Shown: one piece after another, positions 18,314-28,312 of the stretch
Layout of the letters: every line of letters starts with the position of its first letter
How positions within the stretch are numbered: the stretch's first letter is position 1
NCBI GenBank assembly: GCA_021777835.1
Contig: JAJYDC010000008.1
Coordinates: 1 to 64,000, forward strand
Reading direction: 5' to 3'
Source of the DNA: Bacteroidota bacterium
GTDB taxonomy: Bacteria; Bacteroidota; Ignavibacteria; Ignavibacteriales; Ignavibacteriaceae
DNA length: 64,000 nt
Notes under the pieces: model-generated
What the model saw: the letters and a program-made list of their open reading frames with translations, nothing else
Told to the model about the DNA's origin: nothing
Databases searched by the model: none
Program-made: the position numbers and the translations under genes

Positions 18314-20146
18314 CTAATCTGCTTTGTCTTTATTCTCAGCAAAATAATTAATTACTAGTTCAGCTTTTTGTTTTCCGATTAATTTTTCTAGTTTAGCAAA
18401 GTCTGCAGTCTTTACTTCTTCTAAACTTCCTAATTCCCTTAATAATTTTTGAGAAATTGAATTTCCAATTCCCTTTATTTCTGTCAGTTCTGTTTTAAAT
18501 GTTCTCTTGTCTCTCCTGTTGCGGTGAAATGTAATTGCAAACCTGTGTGCTTCATCTCTTACTTGCTGCAGAATCTTTAGCCCTGAAGAAGTTTTTGGAA
18601 TTGATGCCGGCTCTGATTGCCCCGGGAAATACACTTCTTCTAATCTTTTAGCTAATCCGATTATGTTATATTTATGAAAACCAAGCTCGTCAAGAATTTC
18701 TACCGCGCTGGATAGTTGTCCCTTACCTCCATCTACCATTATAAGCTCTGGAAGGTTTGCCTTTTCTTCAATTAGTCTTGTATATCTCCTTCTTATTACT
18801 TGCTGCATACTTAAAAAATCGTTAGGTCCGTCAGCATCTTTAATTATAAATTTTCTATATAGACTTTTTTTAGGCTTCCCATCTTCAAATACTACCATAC
18901 TGGCTACTGTATCTGTCCCTTGCAAATTAGAAATATCAAAACATTCAATTTTTCTTGGTAACACGTCTAATCTTAAATCTCTTTTCAATGCTGCCAATAC
19001 ATGAGGAATGTGCCCCTCACGTTTCATTTTCTGTAAATGAATTTCCTTTAATTGAAGCGTCGCATTTTCTTTGCACATTTTTAATAGTGAAAAAGTAGCG
19101 CCCCTCTTCGGAATTATGAATTTTATTTTCTTTTCGGCTCTTAAATTTAACCATTCGTTTAATAAAATAATATCCGTAGGTTCTGTTTCAAGTACAATTT
19201 CATCCGGAATTTCTACAAATTCTGCATAGTAAAATTTAATTGAAGAAGCATAAAGATTTGAAAGTTCTTCACCTTCTTCGAAACTTAAATGCAATTGCTT
19301 TTTCCCTACTAGCTTTCCGGCTCTTACATTAAATACTGTACAAGCACAGTCCCTTCCTTCATAAGCTACGGAGATTATATCCCTGTCTTCTAAATTCTCA
19401 CTCACAATTTTTTGCTTAGACGCTATTGCCATAAGTTGATTTAATTTATCTCTTACCTCGGCAGCTTTTTCAAAATTCAAATCAGATACAGCAGCTTGCA
19501 TTTTTTTATTCAAGTCTTCTATCAAATCGTCAGTTTTACCTTTTAATAGCTTAACAACTTCATTAACCATTTCATTATACACAATTTCGGATACTAAACC
19601 TTCGCAAGGTCCGTCGCACTTCTTAATATGATAATCAAGACAAACTTTAAATTTCTTCTTTTCAATATTTTCTTTTGTTAAATCTAACTTGCAGCTCCTT
19701 ATTTTAAATATTTGATTAATAGTCCGAAGTGATGCTTTCATGTTTTTTACATCAGTGTACGGTCCAAAATATTTCGATCCGTCTCTAATAACTCTTCTTG
19801 TCGGGTAAACCCTGGGGAATGGTTCTTTTGTTACCTTAATGAAAGGATAAGATTTATCATCTTTTAGGTTGACATTATATCGGGGTTTATACTCTTTTAT
19901 TAAATTATTCTCAAGAACAAGTGCCTCAATTTCATTATCGGTCGCGATTATTTGTAGGTCTGCAATTTTACTTACAAGAGCAAGAGTTTTAGGAGATGTA
20001 ACTCCGTTATGGAAATAACTTCTTACCCGGTTTTTAAGGTTTATTGCTTTCCCTACATATATGACTTTGCCCTTGTCGTTAAAATATTGATAAACCCCTG
20101 GGCTGTCCGGAAGATTCTTTATTTTTGATTCAAGGATTGAATTCAT
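18314..20146 (-). CDS. uvrC: UvrABC system protein C
   Basis: Nucleotide-excision-repair nuclease that makes both incisions at lesions handed over by UvrB. At 610 residues it has the usual length. Order: GIY-YIG nuclease (SPGVYQYFNDKGKVIYVGKA, residues 13-32), a Cys cluster (CKLDL and CLDYHIKKCDGPC), UVR motif (DLNFEKAAEVRDKLNQL), RNase H-like endonuclease domain with CFDISNLQGTDTVASMVVFE and MVDGGKGQL, and C-terminal helix-hairpin-helix (LTEIKGIGNSISQKLLRELG). The gene ends just upstream of the lipoprotein gene on the same strand. Confidence 0.97.
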   Translation of the reverse strand: MNSILESKIKNLPDSPGVYQYFNDKGKVIYVGKAINLKNRVRSYFHNGVTSPKTLALVSKIADLQIIATDNEIEALVLENNLIKEYKPRYNVNLKDDKSYPFIKVTKEPFPRVYPTRRVIRDGSKYFGPYTDVKNMKASLRTINQIFKIRSCKLDLTKENIEKKKFKVCLDYHIKKCDGPCEGLVSEIVYNEMVNEVVKLLKGKTDDLIEDLNKKMQAAVSDLNFEKAAEVRDKLNQLMAIASKQKIVSENLEDRDIISVAYEGRDCACTVFNVRAGKLVGKKQLHLSFEEGEELSNLYASSIKFYYAEFVEIPDEIVLETEPTDIILLNEWLNLRAEKKIKFIIPKRGATFSLLKMCKENATLQLKEIHLQKMKREGHIPHVLAALKRDLRLDVLPRKIECFDISNLQGTDTVASMVVFEDGKPKKSLYRKFIIKDADGPNDFLSMQQVIRRRYTRLIEEKANLPELIMVDGGKGQLSSAVEILDELGFHKYNIIGLAKRLEEVYFPGQSEPASIPKTSSGLKILQQVRDEAHRFAITFHRNRRDKRTFKTELTEIKGIGNSISQKLLRELGSLEEVKTADFAKLEKLIGKQKAELVINYFAENKDKAD

Positions 20147-20173
20147 CTTTAATTATTTAAGTGATTTTAAATT

Positions 20174-20212
20174 AAAAAATCTACCTGATAAATTATATCA
20201 AATAGATTTTTT
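20174..20212. terminator. Weak AT-rich inverted repeat, possible terminator of glgC
   Basis: AAAAAATCTA (20174-20183) and TAGATTTTTT (20203-20212) are perfect inverted repeats with a 19-base spacer in the gap between glgC and uvrC. Read from the minus strand it places a T-run after the stem, as expected for the end of glgC. The stem is AT-rich, so it is only a weak candidate. Confidence 0.3.
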
Positions 20213-20257
20213 AGGTAATGACCTTCGGCATGAGTTATCTTTAATCTTAAGCTTTAT

Positions 20258-21502
20258 TTACGTCGGTAAGATTTGATTCTTGCTTATTACTACTATGCCG
20301 CTTTCTGTTACGTGGAATTTCTTTTTATCGGATTCAAGATCAAAGCCAATTTCATATCCTTCAGGCACTTTCACGTTCTTATCCATAATTGTTCGTCTTA
20401 TTCTTGCATGCCTTCCAATATTACAATTGTTCATAATAATTGAATCGGTTATGTAAGTAAAACTATTAACTTTAACATTTGGCCCAAGCAGTGATCTTTC
20501 AACTAGTCCTCCTGAAACAATTGTACCGTCGCAAATAAGCGAGTTTAATGTCCTTCCGACTCTCTCGCCTTCATGAGATACCGTTTTAGCAGGCGGTGCT
20601 TGATATTGATATGTTCTCATCGGCCAATCGTTATCATAAAAATTGAATTCAGGTGTAACACTAATCAAGTCCATACTTGCTTCATAATAACTGTCGATTG
20701 TTCCGATATCCTTCCAGTAAGGTTTTGTTTTATTATTCTCATCGAAAAACTTATAAGCAGATACATTTCTTCCTGATTTTATCATATACGGAAGAATATC
20801 CTTCCCAAAATCGTGTGCTTTTATCTTTTGAGTCTCCATTTCCAGAAATACATCACGTAATACGTTTGCATTGAATACGTAAATCCCCATGCTCACAAAG
20901 CAAAAATCAGGCTTATCAGGAATTTCTTGCGGATCAGCAGGCTTTTCTGTAAATGTTTGAACTTCATATTTGTCGTTAACACTTACTATACCAAAACGTG
21001 AAGCTTCATCTTTAGGAACTTCAATACATGCCATTGAAAGATCTGCTTTTATATCAACATGATATTGAAGCATTTTTAAGTAATCCATTTTATATATATG
21101 ATCACCGCTTAATATTAGTACCCACTTAGCTTTTTTATCTGTCCCGAATAAATTTAAATTTTGATAAATTGCGTTAGCCGTCCCCATATACCATTCATTA
21201 TTTAATTTTCTCTGCGGCGGAATTGAATAAATATACTCACCGAGTTCGGGGTTAAATATGCTCCAGGCTTCGAAAATGTGCTGGTTTAATGAATCTGATT
21301 TATATTGTGTTAATATATAAACTCTTCTTAATCCTGAATTAAGACAGTTTGATAATGCGAAATCTATTATTCTATACTTCCCTGCAAATGGGACTGATGG
21401 TTTCCCTCTATGTGCGGTAAGCGGATAAAGCCTTTCACCTTGACCACCAGCTAATAACATCGTAATGGTGTCTCTAAGAATTGAAGAACCAGGGAAAGTC
21501 AT
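20258..21502 (-). CDS. glgC: Glucose-1-phosphate adenylyltransferase
   Basis: Makes ADP-glucose from ATP and glucose 1-phosphate, the committed step of bacterial glycogen synthesis. The N-terminal nucleotidyltransferase signature is LLAGGQGERLYPLTAHRGKPSVPF; further GlgC landmarks are SGDHIYKMDY, FTEKP and WKDIGTIDSYYEASMDL, and the C-terminal part is a left-handed beta-helix (NCNIGRHARIRRTIMDKNV). 414 residues is normal. The start is well supported by AAGGAGG seven bases before the ATG. No other glycogen gene lies next to it. Confidence 0.96.
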   Translation of the reverse strand: MTFPGSSILRDTITMLLAGGQGERLYPLTAHRGKPSVPFAGKYRIIDFALSNCLNSGLRRVYILTQYKSDSLNQHIFEAWSIFNPELGEYIYSIPPQRKLNNEWYMGTANAIYQNLNLFGTDKKAKWVLILSGDHIYKMDYLKMLQYHVDIKADLSMACIEVPKDEASRFGIVSVNDKYEVQTFTEKPADPQEIPDKPDFCFVSMGIYVFNANVLRDVFLEMETQKIKAHDFGKDILPYMIKSGRNVSAYKFFDENNKTKPYWKDIGTIDSYYEASMDLISVTPEFNFYDNDWPMRTYQYQAPPAKTVSHEGERVGRTLNSLICDGTIVSGGLVERSLLGPNVKVNSFTYITDSIIMNNCNIGRHARIRRTIMDKNVKVPEGYEIGFDLESDKKKFHVTESGIVVISKNQILPT

Positions 21503-21673
21503 ATTTCCTCCTTATTTCTTTACATTCAATATATCTAATTATGGATTGTTTGGCAATTAGACTATTTGTTATTTTAACACCGTTTTTTAATCTCTTTAAA
21601 AATAATTGTTATATTGAGAATTACAAATTCATTTTACTGTATTTAATGATTTTTTAACTTAAGCAATTTATAG

Positions 21674-23335
21674 ATGAGTAAGAAAATAAAGGTCATTCTT
21701 TCGGTCTTAATTTTAGGATTTATCCTAACCGGGTGGCAGATAGGTACTTCATCCAGGAAAGTTAAACAGGCTTCTGATTACCTTCTTGACAATGTGCCTA
21801 ATGATTATGCCTCTCCGAATCAGTTTAAGATAAATGTCTTAAAGTACAATTTGAATATTGATCTTTACCCCGATCAAAAGCTCTTAAAAGGCGATGTAGT
21901 GATTACCGGTATTGTTCTTGACACAACTATTAAGCAAATAGACCTGAACTTTTACGACAATATGAATATTTCTCTGCTTACATTGAACGGTCTAAAATCA
22001 GGCTATCAAAATAAAGGTACCCGGCTTTCCATACCGTATTTTCATACTTCTTCTGATACTTTTGTTATAAGAATAAAATACGCAGGAACACCGAAAAGAG
22101 TCGGCTTTTCGTCTTTTGTTTTTGGAGAGCTGAACGGAATGTCTTGCACCTATAACCTGAATGAACCGAATTATGCCTCAACTTGGTTCCCATGCAACGA
22201 TATTCCATCCGATAAAGCTTTGGTTGATATACGAATAACTAATGACTCCTCTGAAGTCTCTGCTTCAAACGGTTTACTGATGGGCATAACTACTAATGGC
22301 TCTAGGAGAACTTATCATTGGAAATCAAATTATCCTATTTCTACTTACCTTATTTGTTTGTTTTCCTCCGATTACAAAACATTCTCTCAGAGGTATATTT
22401 CGCAGAATAATCAGGATACAATGGCTATTGATTATTATGTTTTCCCGAATCAATTGGATGAAGCAAAAATTGATTTCCAGGATCAGCCCGATATGATAAA
22501 ATTCTTTGCAAAGACTTTTGGCGAATATCCTTTTATTAAAGAAAAATATGGAGTAGCTGAATTCCTCTGGGAACTTGGCGCTATGGAAACGCAAACTCTT
22601 ACCGGCATCGGATCTAATTTTATTGGAGGAAATAAATTATTTGAAGATGTTTATTCTCATGAGCTCTCTCATCACTGGTGGGGAGATGCCGTAGGACCCA
22701 AAACATGGAAGGATATCTGGCTTAATGAAGGCTTTGCTTCTTACTGCGAAGTTCTTTATAAAGAGCACATAGGTGGCTTTAATGCTCTTAAATCTGCTAT
22801 GTTAAGCAAATACAGGGATAATTTTTTCGGTACTCTTTATAATCCAAAAGATCTTTTTGGGCAGACAGTTTACCAAAAAGGAGCGTGGGTATTGCATATG
22901 CTGCGTCATGAAGTAGGTGATTCAACTTTTTTCAAGATATTGCGTTCTTACTTTCAGACTTATAAATATAAAAATGCTTCAACTAGTGACTTTGAGAATA
23001 TATGCGAGAAAATATCAGGTAAAGATCTTAAACAGTTTTTTAATCAATGGGTCTTTGATGGCTCGGGGATAATAAATGTAGACTTTACTTGGTACACAAA
23101 TAATAATAATTTGACCTTTGATCTGAATCAGACGCAAACAGGTTATAAGGATTACCAATTTCCGCTCGATGTCAAAATTGTATATAAAGATAATAGTGAA
23201 GAAACTAAAACGATTTTTGTAGATAAAAGACATCAAAGTTTTGTTTTCCCTGTGACTAAAGAACCTGCTGAAATAAAAGTTGATCCTAATAATTGGCTGC
23301 TTGCTGAATTCAATGAGCACAAGAAAAATTATTAA
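21674..23335 (+). CDS. M1-family metallopeptidase (secreted aminopeptidase-like)
   Basis: Zinc aminopeptidase of the gluzincin M1 family: substrate motif LGAMETQT, zinc motif HELSHHWWGD (His329-His333) and the third ligand in LNEGFASY (Glu352). An N-terminal hydrophobic segment (residues 5-22) acts as a signal peptide or anchor, so it is likely periplasmic or surface located. At 553 residues it lacks the large C-terminal helical domain of PepN-type enzymes. It is read divergently from glgC and followed by lpxH. The window holds a second, distinct M1 gene at 61926-63902. Confidence 0.92.
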   Translation: MSKKIKVILSVLILGFILTGWQIGTSSRKVKQASDYLLDNVPNDYASPNQFKINVLKYNLNIDLYPDQKLLKGDVVITGIVLDTTIKQIDLNFYDNMNISLLTLNGLKSGYQNKGTRLSIPYFHTSSDTFVIRIKYAGTPKRVGFSSFVFGELNGMSCTYNLNEPNYASTWFPCNDIPSDKALVDIRITNDSSEVSASNGLLMGITTNGSRRTYHWKSNYPISTYLICLFSSDYKTFSQRYISQNNQDTMAIDYYVFPNQLDEAKIDFQDQPDMIKFFAKTFGEYPFIKEKYGVAEFLWELGAMETQTLTGIGSNFIGGNKLFEDVYSHELSHHWWGDAVGPKTWKDIWLNEGFASYCEVLYKEHIGGFNALKSAMLSKYRDNFFGTLYNPKDLFGQTVYQKGAWVLHMLRHEVGDSTFFKILRSYFQTYKYKNASTSDFENICEKISGKDLKQFFNQWVFDGSGIINVDFTWYTNNNNLTFDLNQTQTGYKDYQFPLDVKIVYKDNSEETKTIFVDKRHQSFVFPVTKEPAEIKVDPNNWLLAEFNEHKKNY

Positions 23336-23401
23336 TATTTATCTATATTTGATCTCAAAATAACCAATCAATTTTGTCTCTATAATAATTGAAATAATTT
23401 T

Positions 23402-24127
23402 GTGAACGAATCTTATCTATTTATTTCTGATATACATCTTGGGCTTCAATCAAAAGAATTGGAAAACCTTAAAGAAAGATTGCTTGTTAAATTCTTGAAT
23501 TTTGCCCAAAATAACTGCACTGATCTATTCATTGTGGGTGATCTTTTCGATTACTGGTTCGAATATAAACGGGTTTATCAAAAAGGATTCTTTAGAACTC
23601 TTACTGCATTACAGGATATTACTGAAAGCGGAATAAAATTACACTACTTAATTGGCAATCATGATTTTATGCATCGTAATTTCTTTAAAGATGAGATCGG
23701 CGCAATAATGTATGAAAAACCTATCAGTATTTCACTGAACGGTAAGATGTTCTTTATTGGTCACGGTGACGGTATGGTTAAAAACGACTTAGGTTATAAG
23801 ATATTAAAGTCCGTATTAAGGAATAAAGGGGTTCAAGAATTTTATTCCTGGATTCACCCTGATATCGGCGTATCAATTGCGAGTTCAACAAGTAAAACAA
23901 GTAGAGATTATACTTCCCAAAAAGATTACGGCGAAGAAGATGGCTTATTTGAAGCTGCTAGAATTAAAATAGATGAAGGCTATGACTATGTATTGCTTGG
24001 TCACCTTCATCGCAGGTGTTATCTAAATTATAAAAATGGCGTATATGTTAACCTTGGTTCATGGCTTGATGAACCATGTTATGGAATTTTTAAAGATAAT
24101 AAATTTGAAATAGTTGACTGGAAATAA
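23402..24127 (+). CDS. lpxH: UDP-2,3-diacylglucosamine hydrolase (LpxH-like)
   Basis: Calcineurin-like phosphoesterase of 241 residues: DIHLG (Asp10, His12), GDLFDYW, GNHDFMH, HGDG and GHLHRR are the five metal-binding blocks. The short form with DYWFEY is typical of LpxH, which cleaves UDP-diacylglucosamine to lipid X in lipid A synthesis at the inner membrane. It begins at GTG. A metallophosphoesterase of the related UDP-diacylglucosamine pyrophosphatase clade cannot be excluded. It ends one base before the PBP1A gene's ATG, so both are probably one operon. Confidence 0.85.
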   Translation: MNESYLFISDIHLGLQSKELENLKERLLVKFLNFAQNNCTDLFIVGDLFDYWFEYKRVYQKGFFRTLTALQDITESGIKLHYLIGNHDFMHRNFFKDEIGAIMYEKPISISLNGKMFFIGHGDGMVKNDLGYKILKSVLRNKGVQEFYSWIHPDIGVSIASSTSKTSRDYTSQKDYGEEDGLFEAARIKIDEGYDYVLLGHLHRRCYLNYKNGVYVNLGSWLDEPCYGIFKDNKFEIVDWK

Positions 24128-24128
24128 A

Positions 24129-26408
24129 ATGGCAAAAAACCAATCTGATTTTGAATATAAAAAATACTTTAATGATCATGCTTACAGGAATAAGAAAAAA
24201 TCAAAATCTCGCATTCCTAAGAAGACTAAGATAATACTTGCTGCAATTATTGCGTCGTTTATAATTGGATTTGGAATATTTGTAATCAGCGGATTGCCGT
24301 CTCTTGAAGAACTGGAAAACCCCCGCCCGCAGCTGGCTAGCAAAGTCTTTACCAGTGATGGAGAATTGCTCGGGCAGTTTTATATACAAAACAGAATAGA
24401 AACTAAGATAGATAGCCTTCCTCCTTATGTAGCAAACGCATTAATTTCAACTGAAGATAGAGATTTTTATCACCATTGGGGAGTTGACCTTGGACGCGTA
24501 TTCAAAGCAATAATAAAGGATGTTTTTACTTTCTCTAGGGAGGGAGCAAGCACTATTACTCAGCAGTTAGCAAAAAATCTCTATCACTTTAAAGTAAAAG
24601 ATGAGAATATATTTCAGACCGGTGTAAGAAAAATTAGGGAATGGATAACTGCGGTTCAAATAGAGAAAACCTTTACAAAAAGGGAAATACTTCAATTGTA
24701 TTTGAATGTTTCTTACTTTGGAAAAAGCGCTTATGGAGTAGAGTCTGCTGCCCATGTATATTTTAATGAAAATGGAAAGCAATTGACTCTTCCGCAAGCT
24801 GCAATGATAATCGCTCTTCTTAAATCACCGGAATACTATGACCCCGTTAGGCATATGGCAAACGCCGTAAGAAGAAGAAATTTAGTAATGCACAATATGG
24901 TTACTAACAATCTCCTCAGTGAATCTGACTATTTGAAATATAAAGCTGAGCCTATTGTTTTAGCTTCAGAGAAGATCGGCGGCAATCAAACGATTGCTCC
25001 TTATTTCATGGAATATGTCAGACAGCAAATGGTTGCTATGTCTGAAAAATATGGATATGATCTTTATCGCGACGGACTAAATATTTATACAACCATTGAC
25101 TCGCGAATGCAGAAGATTGCTAATAAAGCAGCGGCTGATCATCTTAAGAAATTTCAGGCTATGTTTGATAAAGATTGGAATTGGAGAAGACATCAGGCAC
25201 TGCTTGATAATATTTTAGATAGAGCTATTAAAGATAGTCCTCAATACCATTTGGCATCAACTTCATCAGCTAAGGTGCAAGTTTATAACCAGCTTAAATT
25301 TGACCCGGCATTTGTTGATTCGGTTAAGAAAGCAGCTACTACAATCCAGGTTGGATTCGTTGTTATTGATCCTGCTAACGGACAAATTAAGGCTATGGTC
25401 GGTGGTGCTAATCAGGACTTTGGACGTGGATTGAATCATGTCTCGGGTATTCGACGCCAGGCTGGCTCTTCATTTAAACCGTTTGTTTATACTGTTGCAA
25501 TTGATAATGGGTATTTCCCTGCTTATACATTGCTCAATCAAAAGTTTAATTATAACGGCTGGTCTCCTGATAACTTTGAAACGAATGAGTACGGAGGTTA
25601 TATGACTCTCCGGAAAGCCTTGGCTCAATCTATAAATGTTATTGCCGGAAGACTAACTATTAGCAATATGGCTCCTCCTTCTCAGGTTGTTTCATATGCC
25701 CATAAAATGGGGATTGAATCTCCGTTAGATGCAGTCCCATCAATAGCATTAGGAACTTCGGAAGTCTCTCCGTTAGAAATGACTTCTGCGTATGGAACAT
25801 TTCCCAATAAAGGAGTCCATGTAAATCCTATTTCCATCTTAAAGATAGAAGATCGAAACGGAATTTTAATTGATAAATTTGTTCCTGATTATCAAGTATC
25901 AATCTCACCGCAAACTGCTTCAATTATGGTAAGCATGATGGAAGATGTTGTTAACTATGGCACCGGCGCGGGAGTCAGAAGATATTTCCAATATCCCTGC
26001 GCGGGAAAAACAGGTACTACACAGAATTATTCGGATGCATGGTTCCTTGGTTATACTCCTAATTTAGTAGCAGGAGTTTGGGTTGGCTTTGATGATCATC
26101 GAATAAAGTTTACTAGCTCTTATGGTCAGGGGGCATCCGCAGCTCTTCCTATTTGGGCAATGTTTATGGAGAATGCATATAAAACATTAAATCTCCCCGT
26201 TGATTATTTCCAGATGGCTCCGGGTATAGATACCGTTTCCTTCTGTAAAACAACTATGGACGATGGCGATACAAGGCTCGCTACTAAATATTGCCCTGTA
26301 ACTGTTACTGATATTATTAATGCAAATAACCTGCCCCCTAAATGTAATATCCATGGCCCGGATGGTGTTATTAAAAAGGAAGATAAGAAGGGAGATGCAG
26401 GTTGGTAG
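24129..26408 (+). CDS. mrcA: Bifunctional penicillin-binding protein 1A
   Basis: Class A PBP that polymerises and cross-links peptidoglycan. After a basic cytoplasmic tail there is one membrane segment (IILAAIIASFIIGFGIFVI), then the GT51 glycosyltransferase (ISTEDRDFYHHWGVD and GASTITQQLAKNLY) and the transpeptidase with SSFK (Ser447), SIN and KTGTT. ATG 24129 gives 759 residues and begins one base after the lpxH stop; a TTG at 24114 would overlap lpxH and add five residues. The C-terminus has a Cys-containing tail after the transpeptidase, of unknown role. Confidence 0.95.
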   Translation: MAKNQSDFEYKKYFNDHAYRNKKKSKSRIPKKTKIILAAIIASFIIGFGIFVISGLPSLEELENPRPQLASKVFTSDGELLGQFYIQNRIETKIDSLPPYVANALISTEDRDFYHHWGVDLGRVFKAIIKDVFTFSREGASTITQQLAKNLYHFKVKDENIFQTGVRKIREWITAVQIEKTFTKREILQLYLNVSYFGKSAYGVESAAHVYFNENGKQLTLPQAAMIIALLKSPEYYDPVRHMANAVRRRNLVMHNMVTNNLLSESDYLKYKAEPIVLASEKIGGNQTIAPYFMEYVRQQMVAMSEKYGYDLYRDGLNIYTTIDSRMQKIANKAAADHLKKFQAMFDKDWNWRRHQALLDNILDRAIKDSPQYHLASTSSAKVQVYNQLKFDPAFVDSVKKAATTIQVGFVVIDPANGQIKAMVGGANQDFGRGLNHVSGIRRQAGSSFKPFVYTVAIDNGYFPAYTLLNQKFNYNGWSPDNFETNEYGGYMTLRKALAQSINVIAGRLTISNMAPPSQVVSYAHKMGIESPLDAVPSIALGTSEVSPLEMTSAYGTFPNKGVHVNPISILKIEDRNGILIDKFVPDYQVSISPQTASIMVSMMEDVVNYGTGAGVRRYFQYPCAGKTGTTQNYSDAWFLGYTPNLVAGVWVGFDDHRIKFTSSYGQGASAALPIWAMFMENAYKTLNLPVDYFQMAPGIDTVSFCKTTMDDGDTRLATKYCPVTVTDIINANNLPPKCNIHGPDGVIKKEDKKGDAGW

Positions 26409-26509
26409 CGTCATGTCTTTATATCTAAAAGTTACGCTTAGATATATTAAATACTAGCATAAAAATCTATTTAATTGTAAATTAGATAGTCTTAATTAAT
26501 ATTGTTATT

Positions 26510-26593
26510 GCCCGGATGGTGGAATTGGTAGACACGTTAGGTTCAGGGTCTAATGCTGGCAACGGCATGCAGGTTCGAGTCCTGTTCCGGGCA
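26510..26593 (+). tRNA. tRNA-Leu (anticodon CAG)
   Basis: 84-base class II tRNA. Acceptor GCCCGGA pairs with TCCGGGC plus discriminator A; D-arm GGTGGAATTGGTAGACACG; anticodon stem TTAGG/TCTAA enclosing TTCAGGG gives anticodon CAG; a long variable arm (TGCTGGCAACGGCA) and the T-arm AGGTTCGAGTCCT. CCA is not encoded. It reads the codon CTG. It stands alone, about 100 bases after the PBP1A gene. Confidence 0.95.
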
Positions 26594-26917
26594 CTTAAAT
26601 AAACTCTCCTTTATATTACAACTCATGAAATCTATTAGACTTCTTTCAAAATATTTAGTAATAAATTAAGTTTATAGAATTATTCCTATATGCTATTAAA
26701 AAATCATTGCTATCGTTTAGTTTGAGATTATTTAATGTGCTTATGGGTTTATTCTCTATAAAAAAATAATCATATTTGTATTGAACAAATAAATATTTCA
26801 TTCTTTCTAACAATTAAGGTCCTTCTAAAGTATATAATACTGTTTCCGGATAAATTTCGTTTCAAACCCGGAGTAACATACTTATAATTTAATAATTGCA
26901 CTCTTCTAAGAAATAAT
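26594..26917. other. Intergenic stretch after tRNA-Leu
   Basis: 324 AT-rich bases with no reading frame, hairpin or repeat that I can support. It must hold the promoter of the following phosphatase gene. Confidence 0.5.
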
Positions 26918-27772
26918 ATGATAGATAAAAATAAATTAAAGAAAATAAAATTGGTTGTTTCTGACCTTGATGGGACTTTACTTAACCATTCAGGGTTTAT
27001 TAGTGATGAAACTAAGAAAATAATTAAGGAACTTGAGCAGCGAGGCGTACAGTTTTCGTTTGCATCCGGTAGGTTACATTCAGCACTTATAAATTATGCG
27101 GAAGAATTGGATATTAGAATTCCTTTAATATCTCTCGACGGCTGTATGATTAAAAACTATCCTGAAGGTAAGATTATTTTTGAGTCTTTTGTAAAAGAAA
27201 AGTATATAAAGAAGGCGCTATACTTTGCGGATAAATTTCTTTTGAATATTGCTCTTTGTCATGCAGATGCAATTTATTATACGGACAATAATTCCATTAT
27301 TCCAAGAATTATGGATAAATTCGGAGCAAAATATGAAGAAGTTCATTCGTACGACGAATTGACTAAGGAAACTTTAGAGGTTGTTATTGCCAGCGATTAT
27401 AAGGATAACTTAAAACATGTCAAAGATAAAATGAGTTTCCCTCATACGTTGGGTTTAAATTCATCTTATTTCAAATCTCAGAGTCATGAAGGAATTTATT
27501 ATCTGGAATTGAGAAGACAAGGCGCTAGTAAAGGGAAAGCACTTCAAAAATTATTGAAATATCTAAAGATAAAGCCGGAAGAAAGCGCAGTAATTGGTGA
27601 TTGGTATAATGATGTTAGTCTATTTGAGACTGACTCGGTCAAAGTTGCTTTAGCCAACTCTATTCCCGAGATTTGTAAATTAGCAGATTTGGTTACGCAA
27701 AGGACTAATGATCAGGAAGGGGTTTATGAGTTTTTAGAGTTATTATTAAAGGCTAAAAGGGATAAATATTGA
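26918..27772 (+). CDS. HAD-superfamily phosphatase, Cof/YidA type
   Basis: Type IIB HAD hydrolase of 284 residues: motif I VVSDLDGTLL (nucleophile Asp16, Asp18), motif II FASGR, conserved Lys in the GASKGKAL region and motif IV GDWYNDVSLF. These enzymes dephosphorylate small sugar phosphates and cofactors such as PLP or FMN; the substrate cannot be read from sequence. It is cytoplasmic. The zinc-ribbon membrane protein follows 61 bases later on the same strand. Confidence 0.9.
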   Translation: MIDKNKLKKIKLVVSDLDGTLLNHSGFISDETKKIIKELEQRGVQFSFASGRLHSALINYAEELDIRIPLISLDGCMIKNYPEGKIIFESFVKEKYIKKALYFADKFLLNIALCHADAIYYTDNNSIIPRIMDKFGAKYEEVHSYDELTKETLEVVIASDYKDNLKHVKDKMSFPHTLGLNSSYFKSQSHEGIYYLELRRQGASKGKALQKLLKYLKIKPEESAVIGDWYNDVSLFETDSVKVALANSIPEICKLADLVTQRTNDQEGVYEFLELLLKAKRDKY

Positions 27773-27833
27773 TTTAATACATCTTTCGATTTATATTAAA
27801 GTATATTTAATTCAATTAACTTTATAGCTGACT

Positions 27834-28121
27834 ATGTATAAATCAAAAATTATACTGAAGCGAAATCCCATATATGAGTTATGCCCTTCCTGTCAGCAGA
27901 AGAATTCTCTGCATCGATCTAAAGCTAAAAATATTAAAGAAGACATCATAAAGAAAATTACTTTCTATAAAATTTACCGTTGTAAGGAATGCGGATGGCG
28001 CGGATATAAATCTTCTTTTGGTTTTTCGGCTTCCTCTGTTAAGTATATTTTATTTTATGTTGTGCTGCTAATTCTCGTTGTAATTATTGTTGATAAAATA
28101 TTAAGCATTATTGTTAAATAA
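27834..28121 (+). CDS. Zinc-ribbon protein with C-terminal membrane segment
   Basis: 95 residues: two Cys pairs (CPSCQQ, about residues 19-24, and CKECGW, about 50-56) form a zinc ribbon, and a single membrane helix closes the protein (ILFYVVLLILVVIIV). The basic, Cys-containing head would face the cytoplasm. A small tail-anchored protein with no recognised role. It precedes a strong bidirectional terminator. Confidence 0.75.
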   Translation: MYKSKIILKRNPIYELCPSCQQKNSLHRSKAKNIKEDIIKKITFYKIYRCKECGWRGYKSSFGFSASSVKYILFYVVLLILVVIIVDKILSIIVK

Positions 28122-28251
28122 GCTCTTAATAGTTTTACTGACGCTTGCCTTAAAGTAATTTAATAGTTCATTAGATTTGGTTGTAAAATATATTGATTCT
28201 CTGCAAGAGTTATTAAGAATCAAGCTATCGAGCCAAACATTTAGTATAAAG

Positions 28252-28290
28252 AAAAAGCCCCATAAGCAATATACTTATGGGGCTTTTTTT
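28252..28290. terminator. Strong bidirectional terminator
   Basis: AAAAAGCCCCATAAG and CTTATGGGGCTTTTT form a 15-bp perfect stem around a 7-base loop with A-run and T-run flanks, so it works on both strands. It lies between the convergent zinc-ribbon gene (plus) and the DUF2723 gene (minus). Confidence 0.92.
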
Positions 28291-28312
28291 ATTTTATATT
28301 ACTAAAGCGGCT